The notes below the pieces were generated by a model, which worked only from the letters and a program-made list of their open reading frames with translations, was not told the DNA's origin and ran no database searches. A program made the translations under genes and the position numbers. From the NCBI GenBank assembly GCA_003864495.1, contig ML133437.1, positions 248,001-312,000 on the forward strand: a DNA stretch of 64,000 bases, written 5' to 3'. This document shows, one piece after another, positions 12,001 to 23,449 of the stretch. Origin of the DNA: Nemopilema nomurai. Lineage: Eukaryota; Cnidaria; Scyphozoa; Rhizostomeae; Rhizostomatidae. Within the stretch, counting starts at the first letter, position 1. Every line of letters begins with the position of its first letter.

Positions 12001-13826
12001 ATGGTCAAAGTTGTCATATTCATTATCATGGTCAAAGTTGTCGTATTCATTATCATGGTCAAAGTTGTCGTATTCATTATCATGGTCAAAGTTGTCGTAT
12101 TCATTATCATGGTCAAAGTTGTCATATTCATTATCATGGTCAAAGTTGTCGTATTCATTATCATGGTCAAAGTTGTCATATTCATTATCTTTGACAAAGT
12201 TGTCGTATTCATTATCATGGTCAAAGTTGTCGTATTCATTATCATGGTCAAAGTTGTCATATTCATTATCTTTGACAAAGTTGTCATATTCATTATCATG
12301 GTCAAAGTTGTCGTTTTCATTATCATGGTCAAAGTTGTCGTTTTCATTATCATGGTCAAAGTTGTCGTATTCATTATCATGGTCAAAGTTGTCGTTTCAT
12401 TATCATGGTCAAAGTTGTCGTATTCATTATCATGGTCAAAGTTGTCATATTCATTATCTTTGACAAAGTTGTCGTATTCATTATCATGGTCAAAGTTGTC
12501 GTTTCATTATCATGGTCAAAGTTGTCGTATTCATTATCATGGTCAAAGTTGTCATATTCATTATCTTTGACAAAGTTGTCGTATTCATTATCATGGTCAA
12601 AGTTGTTGTATTCATTATCATGGTCAAAGTTGTCATATTCATTATCATGGTCAAAGTTGTCGTATTCATTATCATGGTCAAAGTTGTCGTATTCATTATC
12701 ATGGTCAAAGTTGTCGTATTCATTATCATGGTCAAAGTTGTCATATTCATTATCATGGTCAAAGTTGTCGTATTCATTATCATGGTCAAAGTTGTCATAT
12801 TCATTATCTTTGACAAAGTTGTCGTATTCATTATCATGGTCAAAGTTGTCGTATTCATTATCATGGTCAAAGTTGTCATATTCATTATCTTTGACAAAGT
12901 TGTCATATTCATTATCATGGTCAAAGTTGTCGTATTCATTATCATGGTCAAAGTTGTCGTTTTCATTATCATGGTCAAAGTTGTCGTATTCATTATCATG
13001 GTCAAAGTTGTCGTTTTCATTATCATGGTCAAAGTTGTCGTATTCATTATCATGGTCAAAGTTGTCATATTCATTATCTTTGACAAAGTTGTCGTATTCA
13101 TTATCATGGTCAAAGTTGTCGTATTCATTATCATGGTCAAAGTTGTCATATTCATTATCTTTGACAAAGTTGTCGTATTCATTATCATGGTCAAAGTTGT
13201 CGTTTTCATTATCATGGTCAAAGTTGTCGTTTTCATTATCATGGTCAAAGTTGTCGTATTCATTATCATGGTCAAAGTTGTCATATTCATTATCTTTGAC
13301 AAAGTTGTCGTATTCATTATCATGGTCAAGTTGTTGTATTCATTATCATGGTCAAAAGTTGTCGTATTCATTATCATTCAAAGTTGTCATATTCATTATC
13401 ATGGTCAAAGTTGTCGTATTCATTATCATGGTCAAAGTTGTCGTATTCATTATCATGGTCAAAGTTGTCATATTCATTATCATGACAAAGTTGTCGTATT
13501 CATTATCATGGTCAAAGTTGTCGTATTCATTATCATGGTCAAAGTTGTCATATTCATTATCTTTGACAAAGTTGTCATATTCATTATCATGGTCAAAGTT
13601 GTCGTATTCATTATCATGGTCAAAGTTGTCGCATTCATTATCATGGTCAAAGTTGTCGTATTCATTATCATGGTCAAAGTTGTCATATTCATTATCTTTG
13701 ACAAAGTTGTCATATTCATTATCATGGTCAAAGTTGTCGTATTCATTATCATGGTCAAAGTTGTCATATTCATTATCATGGTCAAAGTTGTTGTATTCAT
13801 TATCATGGTCAAAGTTGTCATATTTT
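9093..13826. repeat. 27-bp minisatellite array, about 175 units
   Basis: A 27-bp unit repeats almost without a break for 4.7 kb. Two unit types alternate irregularly and differ at three bases: type A has TTATCATGGTCAAAGTTG, type B has TTATCTTTGACAAAGTTG. A second variable base gives TTGTCG or TTGTCA at the unit end. Because 27 is divisible by three and units lack stops, five of six frames stay open over long stretches, giving peptides of repeated YSLSWSKLS, FIIMVKVVV or (minus) NEYDNFDHD. Rare indels, such as GTCGTTTCATT at 11879, 12391 and 12498, break the frames. It begins about 175 bp after the malectin stop codon, so malectin transcripts could read into it. I treat it as non-coding. Confidence 0.97.
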
Positions 13827-15999
13827 CGTGCTCGCGTGTGTTTTGTTCTGTAAAAGATATCCAGGGCCGGCAAAATCGAAAAGTATCCAACGGTTGGGTT
13901 CAGAAGCGAGTTTTAAGGTCCATTCTCTATTGTCGTACATTTGGCTGTTTCGCATTTAAAAGTTGTAGAATAAACATTTGGCAGCCAGTAACTTGTGAGT
14001 TACTTCCCCCATTTGTTTGTATTCTTTGCATGCAGAGTTACCAAGAGACTTTGTTATGCTTCCGTGTGCATGTTTGGGTGCAGCGTTTTTTGGCTCATTT
14101 TGAAAATACACAAGAGCCTAAGCCTACGACCAAAGACTACGACCTAGACTTGGGAAGTCTACGACCTAGACTTGGGAAGACTACGACCAAAGTCTCTTGA
14201 ACCGATGGCTTTTTGGAAGCAAATTATATTCAGCTATTGGCAGCTGTGAACGAGGCAGTTGTCTTTGCATAGAGCTGGTATGAATCTAATGCCTTAATCA
14301 TGACAAAAAACTCAACTGTCTTCTTTTCTTCCCTACCAGTTAAAACCTAGTGGATTTATGGACGATTCTCAACGCAACTTAAATCATCAAACCTTGCTCT
14401 GTAGAAGCCACCTCTTTGTACGTCACGTGGCAACTGTTCTAAAATCTGTCCAAAGTGCAGACCACTTTGTTTTTCCGCTCCTTCTCTCGACTCCTCGTTC
14501 TCTTTTGTGCAGCAAAGTGAAAGGAAATCTCCACATGATTCGAAATTATTTATCCTCAATGGCCCAAAAGGGTGACGACAACAAGCCAAGTAACTAGATC
14601 CTTTTGCATTTAAGTACCCTTTGTGTAACGACCTTGCGACTCTGTAGTTTCAAATCTTAACAAAAGTAGAAGTTCGGTGAACCAAATTGAAATTGCCATT
14701 ATAAGTTGAAAGCTATTGGAACGATTTTCTTGCCAGAAAGATTGTTGTAATGGGCCATTAGGCAATGACAAATTCCTGTTTTGGAAACACTGAAGTAAAA
14801 TCTTAGCAATAACAGGCTGAGAGGTATTGTTTCAAGATCAGTCGCTTACTTATGTTTATTTGAAATTCGATTATCCGACCAGTAAAAGTGTGAAAAGCCT
14901 TAACATGTAGGGTGTGTTTTCCTTACTTTTTCGAAATCAGTAATTTTGTTCTTGCCAACAACTTGCTTATTTTAGCGTAACTTGCAACAAAACTCATAAT
15001 CACATCTTGAGATTTATTACGGTGGCCTGACTCTGCAATTCCTGTTTCTTTATGAATTCGTTTGTATTTGAAATGGTTATAGCAGGGCCTTTTTTAATTA
15101 TTTACAAGTGGTTGGGGGGGATGGGGGGTCGGCTAAAATTTGTAAGGGGACCTTTATTTATGGAGCTCTAAATTGTCTTGAATAAGTTCCCGGGCGGAGT
15201 TTCCACATTCCATCTGTTTCAACGGACAGACCAGAGCGCAGTTTCTCAGGATAATGGAAGGAAAGCAAAAAACTCGCTTTGGTATCTTATTTTTTTTACA
15301 GGGATTGACTTTTTTGGCAAAATTTTTTAAATCAATTCTCTTTAAAAGTACGAAGAAACACTAGGAAGATTCATTCTTCGGTCCTTTCTTGTAAACAATG
15401 TATGAACAGCAGCTCTTGGATCAAAATTTGTTGTCAGCTTCTCATTCCAATGAATAAATGTGTTGATCAATGTCTCAGCTGAAGTTGTCATTCAAAGATC
15501 AGAAAAAGTATATAGATATGAATTACAGATCTGGTATCCAAACTAAATCCTTTGCACAAATATTTTGTAGCTACGATTTCTGAAGTTGTGAAGTTACGAT
15601 TTCTTTCTTTTTTAAAAAGTTTATCCACGTTTTCGTTATCAATATTTTTACTTTCGCCACTTGCACTTTTAGTATCATCATACTGTGGTGCCACCAGCAC
15701 GTCATCTTTCACAGAAAATGGGTTAACCTTAAACAAATCCGTGCTGACACTCTTCACGTTTTGTGTCACATTGAAGAAAGACCGAATCTGTTGGCATTTT
15801 TAGCACATTCTTTTTAGCACTAGCAGTAAAAAATTTATTAAGATATTTGCATGAAAAATAGACATGCTTGAGAAACAGTATCCGGCGTTTCGGATTATCT
15901 GCACCTACCTAGCCTGTGTTCCAGACCCACAGGCTACACCTACCTTAAAACCCATGCCCCTGCGAGGCCGCAATGATCGTATTCTGAATACAATCGAAA
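13827..15999. other. Intergenic stretch right of the minisatellite
   Basis: No gene recognised. ORFs of 79 codons (14358-14597, +) and 93 codons (15488-15769, -) have no familiar motif and no convincing splice context. A possible acceptor (CTACCAG at about 14340) precedes the first, so a non-coding or lineage-specific transcript cannot be excluded. Confidence 0.4.
14137..14180. repeat. Two tandem copies of a 22-bp unit
   Basis: The unit CTACGACCTAGACTTGGGAA plus two bases occurs twice head to tail, followed by a partial third copy (CTACGACCAAAGT). Function unknown. Confidence 0.8.
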
Positions 16000-16241
16000 T
16001 TTTTTTTTTAAGGAATCTACCTCAAGGCCTAGTTCCAAAATTTCCTTATTCGTAGACCTCAAATCGTCAGATTTTAGTACCAAAAGCTCCTTCAAAGTTC
16101 CTTAATTTTCACTGCATATCAATCAATTTCAAATCGAAAAGTTCCTTAGGGATTTCGTTTTTAGTAGTATAAGTTCCTTAAATGTTTCGGCCTTCTACAT
16201 GTAGGTTCCTTATAAAGTGGTTCCTTATCAAAAAGCGTGTA
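16000..16241 (-). mobile_element. MITE copy 2 of the TTCCTTA-rich family
   Basis: Runs opposite to copies 1 and 3. Shared blocks include the complement of CTACATGTAGAAGGCC, AAAACGAAATCCCTAAGGAA and GAACTAGGCCTTG. Its right end GCGTGTA matches the family terminus; the left end is degenerate. Confidence 0.7.
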
Positions 16242-17013
16242 CCGTATATGGAACCTGAAACCGTAAGTACTTTTAGAGACATGCCTGCAAAGTACCCCAA
16301 CTGCCCACCTCCCATTATTCAATAGGTGCTCTCGAGGAATGAAACCAGCGTCAAAATGATGGGCGGTGAAGCTTGGGGAGTGAGGCGGTGTGGTTTTTAG
16401 GGAAAAATACTAAGGCATTGATTTGAATAATAGAAAGAGGTGTATATGTAAAAAGAAAGGAAGTCAAACATTCTGTAATTTACTTGGATGGTTTGTAAGA
16501 AAATTTTTAGCACGGGCTAAAAACTTTTCTTACCGTCAACCATTGGCACCACCCCTAGCCCCCCACTTGTCAGAAAATTAGGGGAAATAGCCCAGCCCAT
16601 ATGCGATGTGACTTTCAGTACAGGGGCGTGTCGAAGTAGGGGGTGTGGGGGTGTCACACCCACCCCCAATTTTTGTAGAAGCCGACGGTAGTTTTTTTGC
16701 CTGTCGGAGTAAAGGTTGAAACAACTATAACTGCGCGTCGGTATTTCGGGGAAGAATTAGATTTGCACTTTTGTTATATCCAGCTTAGACACAAAGAAAC
16801 CAATACGGTACTAGGTTGTAAAACTTGTGCACTATGATTAACTATCTTTAGTAAACCCTGTCGGTAAATTTCTCATGTTACACCTATGGTCCTGAGTATT
16901 AATTCCTGGTCCCTTGCTACTTTGACATACCGAAACGGACACGGGCAAAGTTCACCCTGGTGTTTTCGAACAAAGGTGGCAATGTAGTAGATAAGGTGGT
17001 GGGTTCTAGCGTC
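16242..17013. other. Upstream region of PEX11G
   Basis: Non-coding, G/C-run rich in places (e.g. around 16630-16670). It presumably holds the PEX11G promoter and 5' UTR. No TATA box or other motif could be assigned. Confidence 0.4.
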
Positions 17014-19624
17014 ATGGCGGATGTAAACAGTAAGATTGCCAAGTTGATTGCGTTTATTGAAACCTATAGAGGCCGGGACAAAGTTATCCGCTTGCTTAAC
17101 TATGTAGGCTATCTTGCAAGCGGCTTGTTGCAGAGACTAAGGGGCAAGGACAATGATTTTAGCATTGGACGTTTAGCTGCCGAGCTGTCAAATCTCAGAG
17201 TCGTCCTTCGACTGATGGATGACCTTTCCATGTTGCAATACTCTATATCGTACGGGACGGGAAAGCATGTGGGTATATTAAATTCATCTTTTTGCCCCGT
17301 GTTTGTGCTGTTTAAGCTGTTGTAGATGCTATTACAATTTAGGCATGCCAAGACGATTTTGATTTCCTTGCGGCTGTACGTTATCAAAAAGCACTTGTTG
17401 TTGAGTCTATTTCTGATTACAAAGTAAACCTGAATGTTCAATGAGAGCTAGCAGTTACGTGCACATCCCTGCTTATCACATCAGTGCATCTAGAGTCAAT
17501 CTCTACAATAAAATATCTACCTTCTAACACCTTGAGCCCTAATCTTTAATTCGCAAAAATTAAGTGAATGTACAAAAGTCTTTCACTCATTTGAGACCAT
17601 GTACTTTTTGCAGTACATTTGAAAATTCGCATCAGAGCCATATACTTTTCAAACTCATTTTAAGTTAGGCACAAGAAAAATATACAAATTTACAAATTGG
17701 AACGTAATGACAAGGAACCACACAGCAGTATTTTTCAAACATTTCACCTTAATCCATTGATCATTTTTGCACAAATCAAAGAACATGTTACCCAGACTTC
17801 TACATGAGATTTCCGTTCTCATTGAGCTCACCTTAGAACACTAGCTTGATTTTATGAGTAATCCCAAAAGTAAAATTGACCTTTAGCTAACTGATACTGC
17901 TTATTAAGTGTTCTAGATATCCTGTAAGCTGCGTTCTGTTGATTTTTTATTTCAAACTTTCTTCCTTCTCAGGAAAAGGATCCAATCTGCAGAGTGCTTC
18001 AACTCATAAATAACTTTGTTGACCAACTTTACTATCCAGTTGAACATTTTGCTTGGGCAAGAGATGTTGGAATTCTGAAAGGAAGTTCAACCAACCTATG
18101 GTCATTTGGTTGCTTCTTGTGGGTCATTTCACTGACAATGGGAATTTTGTCAACATTACGAAAGCTGTTTCTCTTGAAAAACGCCTCACCAAATACTATA
18201 TCAACAAGCAAGTAAGTTTCTCTTAACTGCTTATCTGTTTTCTGCATTAAATTTTTACTCACAATGCAAGTTGAGAGCACTTTAATCCATAATGTTTAGT
18301 TTCTTTTTCTTCATACAAAAAGTTTAATAATAATTATTTTTTATGTGTCAGTACTTTTGGAGCTGGTTCAAGTTTTGCTTTAAAACAAAAATCATGTACA
18401 TGACTTTTTGTCCTACATCCATCTGTAAGTGGCAGGCTGGCTGGCTTTAGATAAATATGGTAAAATTCTGTCTGCAAATGGCAAATGCTGTTAAAGGACA
18501 AAGAGTTCATCAAAATGGCTCAGCAGACATAAGGACAAAGAGTTCATTTTGAGGACAATTAAGTTGTGCTTTTATCTAGTGTGTTTAAACCTCTGCCTCT
18601 GCCACACCCAGCATTATGAAAAAAGCTAGCAGCACAGTAGTTTTCCATTTACTTTCATTGCTTTCTAATAATAATCTTTGGGAATGCATCTCTTAAAGTT
18701 GTTTGATACTTTTTAAAAACATGAAAACTAAAACTCAGCAAATTCATGCAGGGATTTGATAAAAAAAACGTCTGAACAAGCATATATGCCATGGGTTACA
18801 ACACAATTTACCACAGACAGAGAGAGGGATGGTTTCATCCTATCTTTAATTTAGTTAAGTGTTTCATGAACCATGAAAAGTATTGTGATGTAATGTATGA
18901 TATATATTACGGTAAAAAGCTTGCTTCACATAATTGGAATGTAAGATTAGCAATCCTTGTCACTAATTTAGGATGGAACAGTTTTGATAAGAGAAAAGTT
19001 TTGAAAGGAGGAAAACACCATTTCAGCAGTGTGCTAGCTATCAGGTGAACGAAAGAGGGTTTAAACCCAGGGTGGTTTTGTGGCAAACACACAAATCAAT
19101 GGTAGACCCTTTCCTTTATGGGGATTAGGCTTCAGGGTTGTCCTTGTTGACAAAAATCGTAAGGGTGGAAGATATCACAAAATGCTAAATTGGTAGCAGA
19201 AATAAAAACCAAGGTGGGTTGTTATGTTAGCAAACAGTCATCAAAAAGGGGCGTGGATGTGCATGAGCCTAAGTCAGAGTGACATTGTTGCTGTGAAGGG
19301 GTTGGGCTTGGATAGTAAAAGCAAGATACATCAGCTGTTTTGCACATTTATCTAAAGGTGGATATCTTTTGCAGGACTAATGCACCTCTACACACTAGCA
19401 AGAAATACGGAGAAATTGAATCAAGTTCTAGATTTATTGGTATTCCCAAGCAGAGCATACCACTTGCTGTTGGATTATGCGGGAATTTGTTTGATTTTGT
19501 CAATGGGGTTCATTGGTTGCCCCCTGGGATTCTCTGGTCCTCAAAACTTCCACTAGAAATTGTTGGTTTGTGTGGAACAATGTCATCTTTATGCATGTTA
19601 TATAATTCACTGAACCCAGCTTGA
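17014..19624 (+). CDS. PEX11G: Peroxisomal membrane protein 11 gamma, complete, 247 aa
   Basis: PEX11 proteins shape and elongate the peroxisomal membrane before fission (family knowledge). Exons: 17014-17268 (85 codons from ATG), 17973-18211 and 19375-19624 (ends TGA). Phases agree: CAT|GTGGGT donor phase 0, then AA|G phase 2. Diagnostic segments are ETYRGRDKVIRLLNYVGYL, LRVVLRLMDDLSM, NNFVDQLYYPVEHFAWARD, LWSFGCFLWVISLTMG, DFVNGVHWLPPGILW and GLCGTMSSL. These align with my memory of human PEX11G (SYRGRDRLIRVLGY, NLADQLYYPCEHVAWA, NAVHWLPRGVLW), also about 241 aa. Hydrophobic segments lie near residues 128-145 and in the last 30 residues. Upstream in-frame codons to 16960 lack a good start. 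It is convergent with the caspase gene, 520 bp between stop codons. Confidence 0.93.
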
Positions 19625-19700
19625 AAGCTGTGGAAATAATGTATGTCTCCACATTTTTATTTGAAATTTTAGCATTGCTTCCATATCTAAACAATTTGCC

Positions 19701-19706
19701 AATAAA
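19701..19706 (+). terminator. Candidate polyadenylation signal of PEX11G
   Basis: AATAAA lies 77 bases after the PEX11G stop codon, a typical distance for a short 3' UTR. Confidence 0.5.
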
Positions 19707-20144
19707 ATGGATCCAGAATGGAAACAGTCAAAAAATCAGTTTTCCTTTTGCACTCAAAAATCTAAATTTGTTGGGCTTCAATTCTGTATCGCTGAAATAG
19801 GTTAAGTAACACCATCGTGAGGTTGAAACTCCATTATTATTATTGCCTTTCAAGCTCATATGCAACAACACAAAATTTGCTAATGTTCACTTCTTCAATC
19901 GACAAAATATTTTTCAAGCTTAGATGAGGAATCAAGATTTCTTATCACATTGGAAAAAATATTTTCTCTGAATAGCAGTCTATTTTTTCAAAATACATAT
20001 TTGCTATAAAATATTCACAAGCTTTCTAGAAATTAGACAAATTGATATTATTAAAATGAATTGTGCTCAATAAATAGATGGTTAAAAAAGTTTATAAAAA
20101 TTGTCCAACTCATTTAAATATTTCCTGTATTTTGAATATACGTA

Positions 20145-22282
20145 TCACATCTCTTTAGTAAGAAATACTTTTTTAGTTAATGTTGACAACTGGCAAGGAA
20201 CTTGTACTCCTCTTTCACTATTTCCCATTATGGAGACATGACTGTTCACCCGTGTCATCATAGCCATTAAATCTTCATGCTCTGCATATGCATTAAAGAC
20301 TTGGAATATAGCTTCAAACAGCCAGGACCTTGAAATAACTCTTCCATTAACAGTAGTGAGAATATCTTTATGTGCCAAACGACCAAGTGTTGTGGCATGG
20401 ACAAGAAGGATATCACTGTCTGTGGGAATGGGGCATTTTTCCTTCTCTTTATTCCCTCCATCGTGAACTGGACCGCCACGACTCAAGTAACATATCTGCC
20501 CTTTATCTCTTTCCAATCCGCGGCATGATTGAAAAAAGAACAGTTTTGGCTTCCCAATCAAGGACTTGCAATTATTTCCCTTCAGTTTATTTACAATGTC
20601 ATCATAATCTGCTGGAAGGTTATCAGTGCCATAAATGCCTTCTGTTCCTCCATGGCTCATCATGACAAATGCAAAACAGTCAAAGCCATCTAGGATAAGG
20701 AAAAGCTGCTTGTCAAAAGTGACATAAAAATTTCAAAGTTGGTCTGGTGATTAATTTTAAAAATGATAGGAACACCAAACATTGTCTTTTGCAAAAAAGA
20801 TTGCCCAGGTTTCAGCAATTCAATTAACCTGTATGGCAGGAGTCTAGGCCTCAACCACATAAAAAACTATTCCATTGGAATCAACCTTTGGAATCAATCA
20901 GCATTTATTTTTAGACATAGGTGTGATTAGGATGTAGAAATAAAAGTAGGAGAGATGCTGTAAATCTTTTGACTTACCTAGCAGAGCAGATTGTGCTAAC
21001 TGTTGCAAGTGCTGAGAAATTTCATCCCTCCTCAAATTATAGACATCATCAACAAAGAAATGAAATGACTCAAAAAACTTTTTTACAGCTGCAGCCTCTT
21101 CTCCCGCTCCATTTCTTGCATCTAGTCTTCCTTCAAACCAGACATTTACAACAAGGAGCATGTACCCTTTTCTCACTTTGTACACTGACTGTCCATCAAT
21201 GCTGGGGTGCCTTGATAATACACTTTTTGGAGGCTTGGATGATGACAAGTTTCGAATTGGATAAGACCAATCAGCATGGTCATCTGTTTGATTAAATTAA
21301 TTATAATCATGTTACAATTATAATAGGAAAAACAATTCTACACAAATATCAAAACAGAAATGGGTTTGGTTTCTTTACTGTTGATTCGGGTTAAACGTTC
21401 ATTAAGACAACCATAAGATAATTTTTAGTAACTGCAAAATACTGCCAGGCAAAAACTTAATATTAGTGCAACTGTTTTGCAACCAAAGACAAGATTCTTA
21501 TTCACAAGATTTTGTAAACCTGCCAAGTTTAGTTGAAACGGGAAATTCGAGGTCAGTACGTATTATGAATGAACTTATATTTAGAATCACATCAAATGTA
21601 GAAAAAGTACTAATTGGCTTGCAGTTAGTTAGTAAACCTCTACAAGGGCTCCGGCGCAGGTTGGAAAGTGGAGGGACCAAGGAAGATTTTAACAATCATA
21701 ACAAAAGATATTTAGAAAAGCTCTATTGTTTTACAAAAAAGTGCGGGGGCCATGGCCCCCCCTTCGTCGGAGGCCCTGCTCTAGCATTTAGCTATACTTC
21801 CACTTGAATATAGTGGCGTTTATCAGACGGGGGTTACGGCCCCTTCATTCCCACCTCAGTTGTTATGATTTGCACGGGCATTTTCTATAAAATATATGAT
21901 GTCCTTACACGGCTATCCCAGGCAATTGCTGGCAATTGATGCCGCTATCAACTTCAAATAAATACTTACTCAAAGTAAATATTCCCATTAGTTGAAACTT
22001 ACGTTTTTCGGTTACCACAGATGAAAAGTCGCAAGAACTCTGCCTCGTGAGAACTGACGATTTGAAACACCCGTTCAACTCCAAATCTTCTAGCTTCTTG
22101 TACATTTTTGAAATCAAATCTTGCAACTCATTGTTTGCCTTGCATCTGTCCGGACATCGGCAATTTACAAGCTCCTGACAGCTATGTTTGAAAATCTGCA
22201 GCACTTCTCTTGGGTGGCTTTGACTCAAGGGTTCCTTACTCGCTCGAATGAGCGACAAATCATTGTTGCTCGCAGCCGCCAT
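20145..22282 (-). CDS. Caspase with divergent substrate loop, complete, 376 aa
   Basis: Cysteine protease of family C14A, cytosolic, acting in apoptosis or immune signalling. Exons in coding order: 22003-22282, 20978-21283 and 20145-20689 (phases 1 and 1). The start is ATGGCGGCT at 22282. Residues 1-115 form a Cys-rich N-terminal region (QELVNCRCPDRCKAN) in which I see no clear CARD or DED. The caspase fold starts at about residue 128 (YKVRKGYMLLVVNVWFEG). Arg150 (DARNGAG) matches one P1-Asp-binding Arg. The catalytic His is His208 (MMSHGGTEG) and the catalytic Cys is Cys251 (FFFQSCRG, where QACRG is usual). The small subunit has DILLVHATTLG and LMAMMTRVN, ending CQLSTLTKKVFL. Odd point: where the usual SWR/SYR stands, the sequence reads LAHKD (Lys303), and the following loop is about eight residues longer than in caspase-3. 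I cannot assign it to a numbered vertebrate caspase. Confidence 0.92.
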
Positions 22283-23449
22283 CGTGGAAAAACGGAGTCT
22301 CTGTTATCAAATTTCTGAAAAAGCTAATCTGTTCGTTAGGTTTTGCTAACAACTAGCAACTGAGTACCGTTGATGCTACATGACTTTTAAATGTTAAGCA
22401 GCCCTCGCCTTCCGCCGCGCTTCCCATAATGTGAAACTACTTGCTACCGCATTCCAAGAGATTCCTAATTGACGCGTGGTATGTCATCTTGTTTTGTGTT
22501 GTTTCCTCCTGGATTATCACCAAAAACGTGGAAAAATATAAAGGAAATAGGTGTATGTTTAGAATTCAGTAATCTGCAATAGCGCTTTGAAGACTAAGGA
22601 AATCTTTAAATGTCATTAGGACGTTTTTACTTTTATACAAAGTTCATCCAATCCTGTCACGCCACTTCCACTTACATGAGTTTTTGGAATTTCTAAAGAG
22701 GGGAAAGGGGTACCAAGTTATTTTTCCTTATGAACTGTGTAATTCTCATTTACTAATTTTTGTTTTTCAATCAAGTTCCAAATAAGCACGTGGACCATGT
22801 TTTAACAAAAATGAGGGGGGAGGAGAAGCAATTAAGCTTGGGACTCTCTGATCCTGATGAAGCCCTCCTGTCAGTGAATCAGAATGTATTTCCTTGATTG
22901 AGTGAAAGAATTTATAACTCAGATTATTGGAGTATGAATTTTTCAAACCATCTGCTCTAATGCATCTGCTATTTAAAGGTAGGCCAGACAGAGTTAATAA
23001 CGACCGGTTGTGTATTCAGTTAATATCAAATCACGATTGATAGCGAGAAAACTGAGAGAAGGACCTACCCTAAAAATACAAAATATTCATGACTCTTGTC
23101 TATTTTTTATCGAAATGCGAGCTATGAAGGGGGGGGGGAGGAATGGACTGAGCCCCAACAATTTTTCGAAAACTTAAACAAGGGAGACTGCACCCATTGG
23201 TTCCGCCTTAAAGTAAAACAGTTTTTCATATATACTCGTACACTACTATCCCTGGTTTTTCTATGATGCCCCCCATCACAGTTTTGTAACAGGACCGATC
23301 ACATGGAAATCAAGTGACCTAATCATGATCAAGTATTCGTGTATCGAGAGATTGTGAATAAGAGGCGGTTTTTGGGGATGATTGCAATAGAGTAGAAAGT
23401 GGTGTTTTTATTTGCCAACGCACTACCGTTACCAGCTAGCATTATCCCC
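22283..23449. other. Caspase upstream region and intergenic DNA
   Basis: Lies between the caspase start codon and the outer edge of the inverted DDO arm. No ORF with recognisable content. It contains a G run near 23130 and a G-rich stretch near 22820. Confidence 0.4.

Noticed and set aside
9093..13826. CRISPR-like array
   Set aside because: Units are contiguous with no unique spacers and the DNA is animal.
9081..14200. Long ORFs of 836, 738, 562 and 548 codons on both strands
   Set aside because: They are the 27-bp minisatellite read in its open frames; overlapping frames are all open because the unit length is divisible by three.
14356..14597. Opposing ORFs of 77 and 79 codons
   Set aside because: No homology recognised, no partner exons; overlap on both strands suggests chance.
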